Source of the DNA: Thermococcus sp. JdF3
GTDB lineage: Archaea; Methanobacteriota_B; Thermococci; Thermococcales; Thermococcaceae
DNA length: 64,000 nucleotides
Reading direction: 5' to 3'
NCBI RefSeq assembly: GCF_012027495.1
Contig: NZ_SNUK01000006.1
Location: 62,001-126,000, forward strand
This document shows positions 27,007 to 35,093 of this stretch, piece after piece. The first letter of the stretch is position 1, and the number at the start of each line of letters is the position of its first letter. Under the pieces are notes generated by a model, which was not told where the DNA came from, searched no databases, and saw only the letters and a program-made list of their open reading frames with translations. A program made the position numbers and the translations under genes.

Positions 27007-28167
27007 ATGAGGAAGGCAGTCATAATAGGTGCCGGTATGACCCCCGTTGGCGAGCACTGGAGGCTCGGCCTCCGCGATTTGGCGGTCGAGGCTCTCCTCA
27101 AGGCTATGGACGATGCCGGAATAGAGAAGGTGGATTCCCTCTACGTCGGCAATATGATCTCAGGCCCCTTCGTCGAGCAGGAGAACCTCGGCGCGCTCAT
27201 AGCCGACTGGGCCGGACTTGGAAACATTCCGGCCGTTAAAATCGAGGCCGCCTGTGCCAGCGGCGGTGCCGCGGTTCAGGAGGGCGTTAAGGCCGTCCTC
27301 AGCGGTCTTGAGGACGTCGTTGCCGTCGTCGGAGTCGAGAAGATGACCGACGCGTGGCCGAGCGACGCCACCAGATACCTGGCCTACGCGGCCGACGCCG
27401 AGTGGGAGCTCTTCCACGGCGCGAGCTTTGTGGCTCTGAATGCCCTCATCATGCGCTACTACATGAAGGCCTACGGCTACACCGAGGAGGATCTGGCGCT
27501 CTTCGCGGTCAACGCCCACGCCAACGGCGCCAAGAACCCCTACGCCATGTTCAAGCGCCCGATTAAGGTTGAAACTGTCCTCAAGAGCCCCTACGTTGCC
27601 GATCCGCTCAAGCTCTTCGACGCCTCGCCGGTCTGCGATGGTGCTGCATCTGTTATAATCACCACACCGGAGAAGGCCAAGGAGCTTGGCGTTCCGAAGG
27701 AGAAGTGGGTCGAGGTTGCCGGAATGGGGCGCGCCATAGACACCATAAGCCTCGCCAGCAGGGAAGACCTGCTAACCCTAAAGGCCGCCAAAGTGGCCGC
27801 CGAGAGGGCCTACAAGATGGCGGGCGTCGAGGCAAAGGACATCGACTTCTTCGAGGTTCACGACGCCTTCACCGTCATGGCGGCGCTAAGCCTCGAAGCC
27901 CTCGGCGCCGCGAAGAAGGGAGAGGGAGCGAAGCTGGCCAAGGAGGGACAGATAGCCATTGACGCCGACTATCCGATACAGACTATGGGAGGTCTCAAGG
28001 CGAGGGGACATCCGGTCGGAGCCACCGGCGTTTACCAGACGGTTGAGGCCGTCCTCCAGCTCCGCGGCGAGGCGCCGAGCCAGGTGCCGGATGCGGAAAT
28101 CGGCCTGACCCAGAACATAGGTGGAACCGGTTCGAACATAACCGTTAACGTCTTTAGGAGGGTCTGA
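27007..28167 (+). CDS. Acetyl-CoA C-acetyltransferase (thiolase)
   Basis: A 386-residue thiolase: nucleophile Cys83 in IEAACASGGAA, the catalytic histidine in GGLKARGHPVGATG, and EVHDAFTVM before it. It makes acetoacetyl-CoA from two acetyl-CoA. The start follows GAGGTGGTTGAG and lies 10 bases after the HMGS stop. In archaea this enzyme depends on HMGS and the DUF35 scaffold to pull an unfavourable condensation forward; the gene order here is the standard one for that complex. Confidence 0.94.
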   Translation: MRKAVIIGAGMTPVGEHWRLGLRDLAVEALLKAMDDAGIEKVDSLYVGNMISGPFVEQENLGALIADWAGLGNIPAVKIEAACASGGAAVQEGVKAVLSGLEDVVAVVGVEKMTDAWPSDATRYLAYAADAEWELFHGASFVALNALIMRYYMKAYGYTEEDLALFAVNAHANGAKNPYAMFKRPIKVETVLKSPYVADPLKLFDASPVCDGAASVIITTPEKAKELGVPKEKWVEVAGMGRAIDTISLASREDLLTLKAAKVAAERAYKMAGVEAKDIDFFEVHDAFTVMAALSLEALGAAKKGEGAKLAKEGQIAIDADYPIQTMGGLKARGHPVGATGVYQTVEAVLQLRGEAPSQVPDAEIGLTQNIGGTGSNITVNVFRRV

Positions 28168-28168
28168 A

Positions 28169-28573
28169 ATGGCGCGCCCGATGCAGGTTTCCCGCTACTG
28201 GAGGCACTTCCGTGAGAAGTACATGCTCATAGGCGGAAAGTGCGAGAACGGCCACGTGCACTTCCCGAAGAGGTCGGTCTGCCCGGTCTGTGGCTCAAGG
28301 GAGATCGAGGAAATCGAGCTGAGCGGCAAGGGCAAGGTCCTCAGCTGGACCATCGTCAGGAACCCGCCCAGCGGCTTCGAGTACTACAAGCCCTTCCCGC
28401 TGGCACTCGTGGAGCTCGAGGAGGGGCCCGTCGTCCTTACCCAGCTGACGGACGTCGACCCGGAGGAGATAGACTTCGGCATGGAGGTCGAGGTCGTCAC
28501 CAAGAAGATAAGGGAGTTCGAGGAGGACGGAATAATCCTCTACGGCTACAAGTTCAGGCCTCCGGTGAAGTGA
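28169..28573 (+). CDS. DUF35 Zn-ribbon/OB-fold protein, scaffold of the thiolase-HMGS complex
   Basis: A 134-residue protein with an N-terminal rubredoxin-like zinc ribbon (KCENGHVHFPKRSVCPVCGS) and a C-terminal OB fold (GKVLSWTIVRNPPSGFEYYK onward). Begins one base after the thiolase stop. The structure of an archaeal thiolase-HMGS complex showed this protein bridging both enzymes and sharing the CoA path. The first cysteine pair is reduced to Cys plus His, as in other thermococcal copies I recall, so zinc coordination should be checked. Confidence 0.9.
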   Translation: MARPMQVSRYWRHFREKYMLIGGKCENGHVHFPKRSVCPVCGSREIEEIELSGKGKVLSWTIVRNPPSGFEYYKPFPLALVELEEGPVVLTQLTDVDPEEIDFGMEVEVVTKKIREFEEDGIILYGYKFRPPVK

Positions 28574-28608
28574 AGCCTTTTCTACTTCCTTTTTATGCCC
28601 GCTGTGGC

Positions 28609-28923
28609 TCAGGCCCGCTTAATCCTCAGCCTGTCACCGTTCTCAAACTCCATCTCCAGCCTTCCGCGCTCTGCCCGGACTTTCACCCCGTCAACGACGG
28701 TCTCTATCCTCCCATCCCTGGCCTCGACGCCCAGCATCTCGGCTATTTCCTCAACGCTCTTCAGAGAGCCTTTAACGGTCGTTTCCAGCTTTTCGCCCTC
28801 ACTCTCTATGACGACCTTCAGCCTGCCTTTACCCTCACGTATGAAACTCTCCTCTTTCAACTTCACCACCTTCTCGGGACTTGGGGGGCTTATGCACGGC
28901 ATCCCCACTCCTCCACACTTCAT
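28609..28923 (-). CDS. Small protein of unknown function
   Basis: A 104-residue protein made of short alternating charged strands (KGRLKVVIESEGEKLETTVK, GRIETVVDGVKVRAERGRLE) around one helix (SVEEIAEMLGVEA), an alpha/beta look reminiscent of KEOPS Pcc1-type or similar small folds, but I cannot make that assignment. The ATG overlaps the stop of the upstream acetyltransferase (ATGA), so the two are co-translated. A cysteine-containing N-terminus (KCGGVGMPCISPPSP) may be unstructured. Confidence 0.6.
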   Translation of the reverse strand: MKCGGVGMPCISPPSPEKVVKLKEESFIREGKGRLKVVIESEGEKLETTVKGSLKSVEEIAEMLGVEARDGRIETVVDGVKVRAERGRLEMEFENGDRLRIKRA

Positions 28924-29420
28924 TCGGAAGCGTTCCCCTCTTTTCTCTTCAGGTCTTTCACCATGCGTACCCAGATTCCGCTCTGGCCGACTTTCTTAAA
29001 GCCGTAGCCCTCGTAGAACCTGATGGCGCCCTCGTTCTTCTCCCCGACCCACAGCTCGACCCTGTCGTTGTGCTTCCCCAGGTACTCCAGGCACTTCTCC
29101 ATGAGCACGTGGCCTATGCCGTGTCCCTGAAACTTCCTGTCGAGCACGAACTCGTGGACTGCCCCGACGGTTCTCCCCTCGTACTTGCTGTACCAGTCGT
29201 TATCGCATACGATGAAGCCCGCTATCTCGTCGCCAATCTTCGCGATGAAAAAGCCGTCCTTCGCCTTGTTCCAGCACCAGCGGAGGTAGCGCTTCGCGTA
29301 GCTCTCCCCTTCACCGCCGTACTCCCGCATGCCCTCGTAGCCCCTCATGTATATCTCGATGAGTCTCTCCAGCGTGGCCTGGTCGAGTTTCCTGAGCCTT
29401 TCTACCTTCACTTCCGCCAT
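28920..29420 (-). CDS. GNAT family N-acetyltransferase
   Basis: A 166-residue GNAT protein: the acetyl-CoA loop is RKFQGHGIGHVLMEKCLEYL and the late motif ENEGAIRFYEGYGFKKVGQ. The substrate is not predictable. I place the start at the internal ATG (MAEVKVERL): a TTTTTAAA element lies about 28 bases upstream, so the message is probably leaderless, and the longer frame would run into the divergent MBF1 gene. The two genes share about 70 bases of promoter. Confidence 0.8.
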   Translation of the reverse strand: MAEVKVERLRKLDQATLERLIEIYMRGYEGMREYGGEGESYAKRYLRWCWNKAKDGFFIAKIGDEIAGFIVCDNDWYSKYEGRTVGAVHEFVLDRKFQGHGIGHVLMEKCLEYLGKHNDRVELWVGEKNEGAIRFYEGYGFKKVGQSGIWVRMVKDLKRKEGNASE

Positions 29421-29490
29421 CGATATAAGCTCATCGTGGGGTTTAAAAAGCATGACTCCCAGCTTTAAGTGGAGTAAGAAGGTGGTTGAG

Positions 29491-30027
29491 ATGGGGAAGG
29501 CCAAGCCAAGGTACTGTGAGGTATGTGGGGCGCCGATAAGAGGTCCCGGTCACAGGATAAGGATCGAGGGGGCGGAAGTTCTCGTCTGCGACCGCTGTTA
29601 TGAGAAATACGGCGGAAAGAAGCCCGGAACCTTCAGCATAATGCCCACCGGAAGGCGGCCGGTGAGAAGGACGTACTCGAGGCCGGCCTCCAGGCCCGCT
29701 CCGAAGCCGAGGACGGAGAGGCCGCTGTACACGGAGGAGATAGTTGAGGATTACGCCGAGAGGGTTTACAGGGCCATCCAGAAGAGCGGCAAGAGCTACG
29801 AGGAACTCTCCCACGAGGTCGGGCTCTCCATGAACGACCTCCGCGCCATCGCCCACGGCCACCGCGAGCCGACGATAAAGGAAGCGAAAAAGCTGGAGAA
29901 GTACTTCAAAATAAAACTCATCGAGACCTCCGGGGAGGAGGTTCTGGAGAAGAAGAGCATTCCGAGGGACTACGAGCCGACGCTCGGCGACATAGCCCAC
30001 ATCAAGATCAAGAAGCGGAAGAAGTGA
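29491..30027 (+). CDS. Multiprotein bridging factor 1 (aMBF1)
   Basis: A 178-residue archaeal MBF1: N-terminal zinc ribbon (YCEVCGAPIRGPGHRI...VCDRCYEKYG), a basic Pro/Arg linker (about residues 52-80) and a helix-turn-helix of the Cro/XRE type (YEELSHEVGLSMNDLRAIAH). In archaea MBF1 binds the small ribosomal subunit rather than acting as a classical coactivator. GGTGGTTGAG sets the start, so the frame is 48 codons shorter than the longest open one. Confidence 0.92.
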   Translation: MGKAKPRYCEVCGAPIRGPGHRIRIEGAEVLVCDRCYEKYGGKKPGTFSIMPTGRRPVRRTYSRPASRPAPKPRTERPLYTEEIVEDYAERVYRAIQKSGKSYEELSHEVGLSMNDLRAIAHGHREPTIKEAKKLEKYFKIKLIETSGEEVLEKKSIPRDYEPTLGDIAHIKIKKRKK

Positions 30028-30028
30028 G

Positions 30029-30451
30029 TCAGAGCTCCCCCAGCTCCCACTCCCCCTCTTCCCGCTCCCTCTTCTTCCTTAGCTCCTCCGCCCGGGTCCT
30101 CTTGGGAGGGTGGAAGCCTTTGAGCTTCTCAAAGGTTCCCCAGAGGCGCATTAGCTCTTCCCAGACTTCGGTATCGGGGGGAATCACGAGAACGTGGGCG
30201 GGTGGATGTATGTCCATAAGCCTCCCGATTGCCCTCGCCGGCGGGAGGTCTATCTGGGCGATCACGTGTGCCCTGAAGCGTCTCCTCGGCTTCTCGCCGC
30301 TTATCTTCTCAAAGGCCCAGTCCGAGAGTGCCGGGGGGATAATCCTCGGGTCGCCGCGTATCTGCATTCCTCCGTAGCGCACCAGGTCAGCCAGAGCGAT
30401 GCTGGCCTTCTGAAAGTTGTCGGTCCTTACTAAAACCATCGTGTTTCTCAT
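30029..30451 (-). CDS. DUF356-like protein
   Basis: A 140-residue soluble protein with a long basic C-terminus (PPKRTRAEELRKKREREEGE). The body (MRNTMVLVRTDNFQKASIAL, GDPRIIPPALSDWAFEKISG, IHPPAHVLVIPPDTEVWEEL) matches what I remember of DUF356, a family confined to methanogens and Thermococcales with no known function. GGTGGTGAGACC supports the internal ATG. Convergent with MBF1, one base apart. Confidence 0.65.
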   Translation of the reverse strand: MRNTMVLVRTDNFQKASIALADLVRYGGMQIRGDPRIIPPALSDWAFEKISGEKPRRRFRAHVIAQIDLPPARAIGRLMDIHPPAHVLVIPPDTEVWEELMRLWGTFEKLKGFHPPKRTRAEELRKKREREEGEWELGEL

Positions 30452-30611
30452 GGTCTCACCACCCCCAGCTCTGCCCAACACCTTTTAAGCCTTCTTGATT
30501 TTTAGTTACCGACACTTAAGAAAGTTCCAACTCCTGCCTGAACACTTGTGTGCATTTTCTCCGCTCCCCCTGCCATCGTGACCTAAACCTTTAAAAACTC
30601 AACCCGCCTCA

Positions 30612-30633
30612 TTTATAAAGGGTTTTTAAACCC
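30612..30633 (+). promoter_or_regulatory. TBP promoter with start-point palindrome
   Basis: TTTATAAAG (30612-30620) is the TATA element about 40 bases before the TBP start codon. It runs into the perfect palindrome GGGTTT-TT-AAACCC (30620-30633), which lies between the TATA box and the ribosome binding site GGAGGTG (30641-30647). Confidence 0.5.
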
Positions 30634-30653
30634 ACCATCTGGAGGTGTAAGCC

Positions 30654-31226
30654 TTGGTCGACATGAGCAATGTAAAGCTCAGGATTGAGAATATTGTCGC
30701 TTCTGTGGACTTATTCACCCAGCTCAACCTTGAGAAGGTCATTGAAATCTGCCCCAACTCCAAGTACAACCCCGAGGAGTTCCCGGGCATCATCTGCCGC
30801 TTCGAGGAGCCCAAGGTGGCGCTCCTTATATTCAGCTCCGGCAAGCTCGTCGTCACCGGCGCCAAGAGCGTTGAGGACATAGAGCGCGCCGTCAACAAGC
30901 TCATCCAGATGCTCAAGAAGATAGGCGCTAGGTTCCAGCGCGCGCCGCAGATAGACATCCAGAACATGGTCTTCAGCGGCGACATAGGTATGGAGTTCAA
31001 CCTCGATGCCGTCGCCCTGAGCCTGCCCAACTGTGAGTACGAGCCCGAGCAGTTCCCCGGCGTTATCTACCGCGTCAAGGAGCCGAGGGCGGTAATACTG
31101 CTCTTCTCGTCCGGAAAGATAGTCTGCTCCGGAGCGAAGAGCGAGCACGACGCCTGGGAGGCCGTTAGAAAGCTCCTCCGCGAGCTGGAGAAGTACGGCC
31201 TCATCGAGGAAGAGGAGGAGTGGTGA
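30654..31226 (+). CDS. tbp: TATA-box-binding protein
   Basis: A 190-residue archaeal TBP made of two direct repeats of about 91 residues; each half contains the saddle signature ([20 protein letters not shown] and [20 protein letters not shown]) and ends in an acidic tail EEEEEW. It recruits TFB and RNA polymerase to promoters. I keep the TTG at 30654 as start because GGAGGTG lies six bases upstream and the encoded MVDMS N-terminus matches the Pyrococcus protein; an ATG three codons later is the alternative. Confidence 0.96.
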   Translation: MVDMSNVKLRIENIVASVDLFTQLNLEKVIEICPNSKYNPEEFPGIICRFEEPKVALLIFSSGKLVVTGAKSVEDIERAVNKLIQMLKKIGARFQRAPQIDIQNMVFSGDIGMEFNLDAVALSLPNCEYEPEQFPGVIYRVKEPRAVILLFSSGKIVCSGAKSEHDAWEAVRKLLRELEKYGLIEEEEEW

Positions 31227-31301
31227 AACCCTCTTGTCCCAGAATCTTTTATTCCCCTCCTGAGAGCACCGGCCTGAGAGTCGGGGGACATATGGACTCA
31301 G

Positions 31302-31336
31302 CTTACCCTGGGGTAAGTTACTTACCGGGGGGTAAG
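31302..31336. repeat. Pair of 16-bp palindromes at the 3' end of the ATPase gene
   Basis: CTTACCCTGGGGTAAG (31302-31317) and CTTACCGGGGGGTAAG (31321-31336) are separated by three bases. The ATPase stop codon (TAA, minus strand) lies inside the second palindrome. The same pair pattern stands at the 5' end of the gene. Confidence 0.85.
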
Positions 31337-32428
31337 TGGCATCCTCTTGATGACCTCTTCAACAACGGGGTCTGGAATTAGATACCTGCCTTCGTTTTTA
31401 GTAAGGTACCCATACTTTACTAGGTTTTTCAGCAGGTTTGAGAACTTTGAGTCGTTGATTTTGCCGCCTTTGAATTCGACGTACTCCTTAATCTCGCTCC
31501 ACGTTTCGTTGCCCATGGCAACGGCCTTCAGTATGAGCCCATATCTCCTGCTGTACGAAAGCAGGGATGAGAGCTCCTCTTTGACAAGGGCCTCCGCCCG
31601 ATGAAACAGCTCGTTCAGGGCATCCTTTTCCGGGAGTTTCCTCGCCCCCCTGAGATAACCGTACATGCTCAGCCATCCCACGATCCCATCGAGCCCGTCA
31701 ACCGCCCGTTCGAGCTCAGAGGGGCTCACATCAATCCCGAGCTCTTTGAAACCGCTCTCCAGGAAGTCAATACTCCGCTCCCTGCTGAACCTCTCCAGCG
31801 TTATTTCCCTGGCGTATCTGCCGAAAAGCGGCTTTTTGGGATTATCAAGGCCGATGAAGTCGTGGAGCATTCCGACCTCCGAGCCCGTCAGAACGAACGT
31901 CAGGGCGGGAAGGTTATCAACCGCGTAGGCTATCAGCCCATCGTACTGAACCCCGGAAAGCCGGAGATACTGGGCCTCGTCGAACGCTATGACGACCCGC
32001 TTCTCTTCGCTTTCCGCCCATGAGTTTATCCTTTCCAGGATTTCAGCCAGATCGGGCTTTTTCTCAAATTCCACGTGGACTCCAGAAAAGCGGAGCCCTT
32101 TGATGGATGAAAGCGCCTCGGTTATGCCGAGCCTGAGCTTTCCGCCCGGTGGGAGAGACCCAATGAGCGAACTCAGGATTCTTTTCGCGAGCATTTCCTG
32201 TGGAATGGAGCCGTGAGTGAAGTACAGGGAGCGAACGTCTATCTTGGCGTGGGGAAGGCCCGATTCAGAGAGCGCAACGTTGAGGAGGGAGCTTTTTCCG
32301 AGGCGCCTTATCCCCAGTATTAGAACCAGCCTCTCCCCGAGGTGGAGGCCCTCTTCAAACTCCCTGAGCTCATTCTCCCTGTCGTACAAATCCTCCCGTC
32401 TCGTCTTGGGCTGGAGGTCGAACAGCAA
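31322..32428 (-). CDS. Archaeal ATPase (ATP_2/STAND-like, PF01637 type) with C-terminal winged helix
   Basis: A 368-residue P-loop protein: Walker A variant GIRRLGKSSLLNVAL (residues 39-53), Walker B VVIAFDEAQYLR near residue 148, sensor LTGSEVGMLHDF, then helical bundle and a winged-helix C-terminus (WSEIKEYVEFKGGKI...LLKNLVKYGYLTKNEG). Such ATPases are abundant in Thermococcales, usually solitary and of unknown function; many are thought to belong to mobile or conflict loci. The only reasonable start is TTG, directly abutting a palindrome, and the stop lies in another, so the CDS is exactly bracketed. A paralog sits at 56828. Confidence 0.85.
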   Translation of the reverse strand: MLFDLQPKTRREDLYDRENELREFEEGLHLGERLVLILGIRRLGKSSLLNVALSESGLPHAKIDVRSLYFTHGSIPQEMLAKRILSSLIGSLPPGGKLRLGITEALSSIKGLRFSGVHVEFEKKPDLAEILERINSWAESEEKRVVIAFDEAQYLRLSGVQYDGLIAYAVDNLPALTFVLTGSEVGMLHDFIGLDNPKKPLFGRYAREITLERFSRERSIDFLESGFKELGIDVSPSELERAVDGLDGIVGWLSMYGYLRGARKLPEKDALNELFHRAEALVKEELSSLLSYSRRYGLILKAVAMGNETWSEIKEYVEFKGGKINDSKFSNLLKNLVKYGYLTKNEGRYLIPDPVVEEVIKRMPLTPR

Positions 32429-32471
32429 CTTACCCCACCGTAAGCTACTTACCCCGGGGTAAGTTATAAGG
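32429..32471 (-). promoter_or_regulatory. Promoter with two 16-bp palindromes before the ATPase start
   Basis: Minus strand: TATA element CCTTATAAC (about 32464-32472), then CTTACCCCGGGGTAAG (32448-32463), three bases, and CTTACGGTGGGGTAAG (32429-32444), with the TTG start at 32428. Palindromes fill the whole space between TATA box and start codon, so a protein bound there would block transcription; autoregulation is the obvious guess. Confidence 0.7.
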
Positions 32472-32530
32472 GTTTTGGCAACCCTGTAGAATGGCCTTAT
32501 GGGGAATCAGAATAGTTAAAAATAGGGGCA

Positions 32531-33139
32531 TCAGAGCCCCAGCATCTCCTTCGCCGCCTGGACACCGAGGTCGAAGGCCTTCATGTTGACGTCAACGGCC
32601 TTCGGCGGAACGCTGACGCGGATGACCTCTTTGACGTGCTCCGCCGAGAGCGGGAATCCCGGCGTCTGGGTCAGCGCGCCTATGAGGACGACGTTGGTCG
32701 TTATCACGTGGCCGGCCTTGACCGCGAGATCCTCGGCGTCGAAGGCCATGAACTTGGCCTGGAAGTCCTCCTCGACGACCTTCTTTATCTCCTTAAGGCT
32801 CGGGTAGGTGGCGAGCCCCATGGAGACCTGAACCGGCGGTATCGGCCTGGCGTTCGTGAAGACCAGCCCGCCCTTCTTGAGGTAGTTGATATACCTGAGG
32901 GCCTCGACCGGCTCGAAGGAGAGGATGACGTCCGCCTTCCCCTCGGGAACCATCGCGCCGTAGACCTCTTCGCCGAAGCGGACGTAGGCGATGACCGAAC
33001 CAAAGCGCTGGCTCATTCCGTGGACCTCTCCCATCCTGACCTTGTGGCCGGCGCGGAGGGCGGCCCAGCCGAGAAGGTTGGCGGCGGTGAGGATTCCCTG
33101 GCCGCCAACTCCGGTGATAACAATGTTGTACTCCTTCAT
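32531..33139 (-). CDS. iorB: Indolepyruvate:ferredoxin oxidoreductase beta subunit
   Basis: A 202-residue gamma-domain 2-oxoacid oxidoreductase subunit ([20 protein letters not shown] at the N-terminus, [20 protein letters not shown]). With IorA it oxidatively decarboxylates aryl pyruvates from Trp, Phe and Tyr to aryl-acetyl-CoA, reducing ferredoxin. Its ATG overlaps the IorA stop by four bases. Order ACD alpha-iorA-iorB on one strand is an operon that covers both reactions. Confidence 0.94.
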   Translation of the reverse strand: MKEYNIVITGVGGQGILTAANLLGWAALRAGHKVRMGEVHGMSQRFGSVIAYVRFGEEVYGAMVPEGKADVILSFEPVEALRYINYLKKGGLVFTNARPIPPVQVSMGLATYPSLKEIKKVVEEDFQAKFMAFDAEDLAVKAGHVITTNVVLIGALTQTPGFPLSAEHVKEVIRVSVPPKAVDVNMKAFDLGVQAAKEMLGL

Positions 33140-35082
33140 ATCTCTCCCTCCCTGACCTTCTCAAAGGCGTCGAACGGACAGATCTGCGCACATCCGCCGC
33201 AGCCCCAGCACATGAGCTCGTCTATCTTGGCCTTTCCGGTCTCGGCGTCCCAGTAGATTGCCGGACAGCCGTAGGCGTTGATACATATCTTACAGCCGGT
33301 ACACTTCTCCTCGTTGACCTGGTAGATTGGCCACTGTATCCTGGCCCTTCTGAGCTCTCCTATCCTGTGGAGGGCACAGACGCGCCTGGTGACGACGACG
33401 CTCACTCCCTCGACCTGGAGGGCCCTCTTCATGGTCTCGACGGTCGCCTTGATGTCGTACGGGTCGACGACCTCGACGAAGTCGGCGCCGAGCGCCTTGG
33501 CGACCTCCTCGATCTTTATCTGCTTGCCGGGTCCGTGCGGGGTGTCGCCGGTTCCCGGGTTCGGCTGGTCACCGGTCATTGCCGTGACGAGGTTGTCAAC
33601 GACGACTATGAGGACGTTGGAGCGGTTGTAGATCGCGTTGGCCAGGGCGGGAAGGCCGGTGTGGAAGAACGTCGAGTCACCTATGGTGGCGACGATGACC
33701 TTCTTCTCCTTACCCCTCTTGTGCTCCTCCTCTGCAACGGAACCGTTGAGGGCTATGCTGAGGCCGTGGGCAACTCCGATTGAACCGCCCATCGCGACTG
33801 TCGTGTCAACGGCCTTGAGCGGCGGGAGGACACCAAGGGTGTAACAGCCTATGTCGCTTGGGAATATGGCGCGCGGCGTGGCGGCCTTCTTTATGGCGTA
33901 GAAGGTGTTCCTGTGCGGGCACGCCGGACAGAGGCTCGGCGGCCTCGGCGGAACCATTCCTTTAACCTTCTCATACTTCTCATCGAGCTCCTCGAAGTTC
34001 ACAGGGGTCTCAAGGCCGAGGAACTTTGCTATTGCCTCAACGGCCCTCCTGGTGGTCATCTCATAAACTCTCGGCACGAGGTCCTTTCCGTGGATCGGGA
34101 TTTTCAGGCCCTTGTCGTAGGCCCAGGTCTTGACCTGCTCCTCGACGACCGGCTCGAGCTCCTCAACGATGAGAACCTTCTCAAGACCGTCGAGGAACTT
34201 CTCAAGCAGGCCGTACGGGAGGGGGAACGGGGTTCCGAGCTTGAGGACCTTTACGTTCTCGACGCCGAGCCAGTGAAGGGCCTCCTTCACGTAGGAGTAG
34301 GCAAGTCCCGGAGCGATGATACCAACCTTGGCGCTCTCGTCGCCCTCTATCCAGTTGAACGGGCACTCGTTGAGCTCCTCGCGTATCTTCTCTATCTTCT
34401 CGAGTATCTGCGGGTGGAAGCGCCTCGAGTTGGCGGGTATGTCGACGAACCTGTTCGGGTCCTTCTTGAAGTTTCCAAACTTCCTCTTGCCCTGCTTTAT
34501 CTCCTCGGGCAGCTCCCCGAGGACGATGTCTCCCCTGGCGTGCGACGTTCTGGTGGTCGTCCTCAGGATGACGAAGTGCTTGAACTTCTCGCTCAGCTCG
34601 AAGGCGTACTTCGTCATCTCCTTGGCTTCCATCGGGTCGCTGGGTTCGAGAACGGGAACGTTGGCGAACTTCGCGTAAACCCTCGTGTCCTGCTCGTTCT
34701 GGCTGCTCCACATGCTCGGGTCGTCGGCGACCATTATGACGAATCCGCCCTCGACGCCCATTCCAACGGCGCTCATGAAGGTGTCTGCCGCGACGTTCAG
34801 TCCAACGTGCTTCATGGCCGTCATGGCCCTGAGGCCACTCCATGCCGCTGAAAGGGCAGTTTCAAAGGCGACCTTCTCGTTGGTGGAGTACTCCATGTAG
34901 ACGCCGGCCTTCTTGGCGACCATGGCCATTGTGTCGGTAAGCTCTGAACTCGGGGTTCCGGGATAGGCCGCAAAAACGGCTATGTTGGCCTCGAGGGCAC
35001 CCCTGGCTATGGCCTGGTTGCCGAGGAGTATAACCTTCTCCCCGGGCTTGTCCCACAAAACCATGTCGGTAACCTTCGCCAT
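33136..35082 (-). CDS. iorA: Indolepyruvate:ferredoxin oxidoreductase alpha subunit
   Basis: A 648-residue TPP enzyme. N-terminal pyrimidine-binding and CoA-related domains are followed by the TPP/Mg motif ([19 protein letters not shown], with [16 protein letters not shown]) near residues 465-510 and a C-terminal 2x[4Fe-4S] ferredoxin module: [14 protein letters not shown] and [12 protein letters not shown]. The first motif has a longer spacing before its last cysteine, typical of IorA. It starts 11 bases after the ACD alpha stop with GGTGATTTTGG. Confidence 0.95.
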   Translation of the reverse strand: MAKVTDMVLWDKPGEKVILLGNQAIARGALEANIAVFAAYPGTPSSELTDTMAMVAKKAGVYMEYSTNEKVAFETALSAAWSGLRAMTAMKHVGLNVAADTFMSAVGMGVEGGFVIMVADDPSMWSSQNEQDTRVYAKFANVPVLEPSDPMEAKEMTKYAFELSEKFKHFVILRTTTRTSHARGDIVLGELPEEIKQGKRKFGNFKKDPNRFVDIPANSRRFHPQILEKIEKIREELNECPFNWIEGDESAKVGIIAPGLAYSYVKEALHWLGVENVKVLKLGTPFPLPYGLLEKFLDGLEKVLIVEELEPVVEEQVKTWAYDKGLKIPIHGKDLVPRVYEMTTRRAVEAIAKFLGLETPVNFEELDEKYEKVKGMVPPRPPSLCPACPHRNTFYAIKKAATPRAIFPSDIGCYTLGVLPPLKAVDTTVAMGGSIGVAHGLSIALNGSVAEEEHKRGKEKKVIVATIGDSTFFHTGLPALANAIYNRSNVLIVVVDNLVTAMTGDQPNPGTGDTPHGPGKQIKIEEVAKALGADFVEVVDPYDIKATVETMKRALQVEGVSVVVTRRVCALHRIGELRRARIQWPIYQVNEEKCTGCKICINAYGCPAIYWDAETGKAKIDELMCWGCGGCAQICPFDAFEKVREGEI

Positions 35083-35093
35083 CCAAAATCACC

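Noticed and set aside
28609-28923. KEOPS subunit Pcc1
   Set aside because: Size and alpha/beta pattern are roughly right, but none of the conserved Pcc1 residues could be matched by eye, so it is left as unknown.
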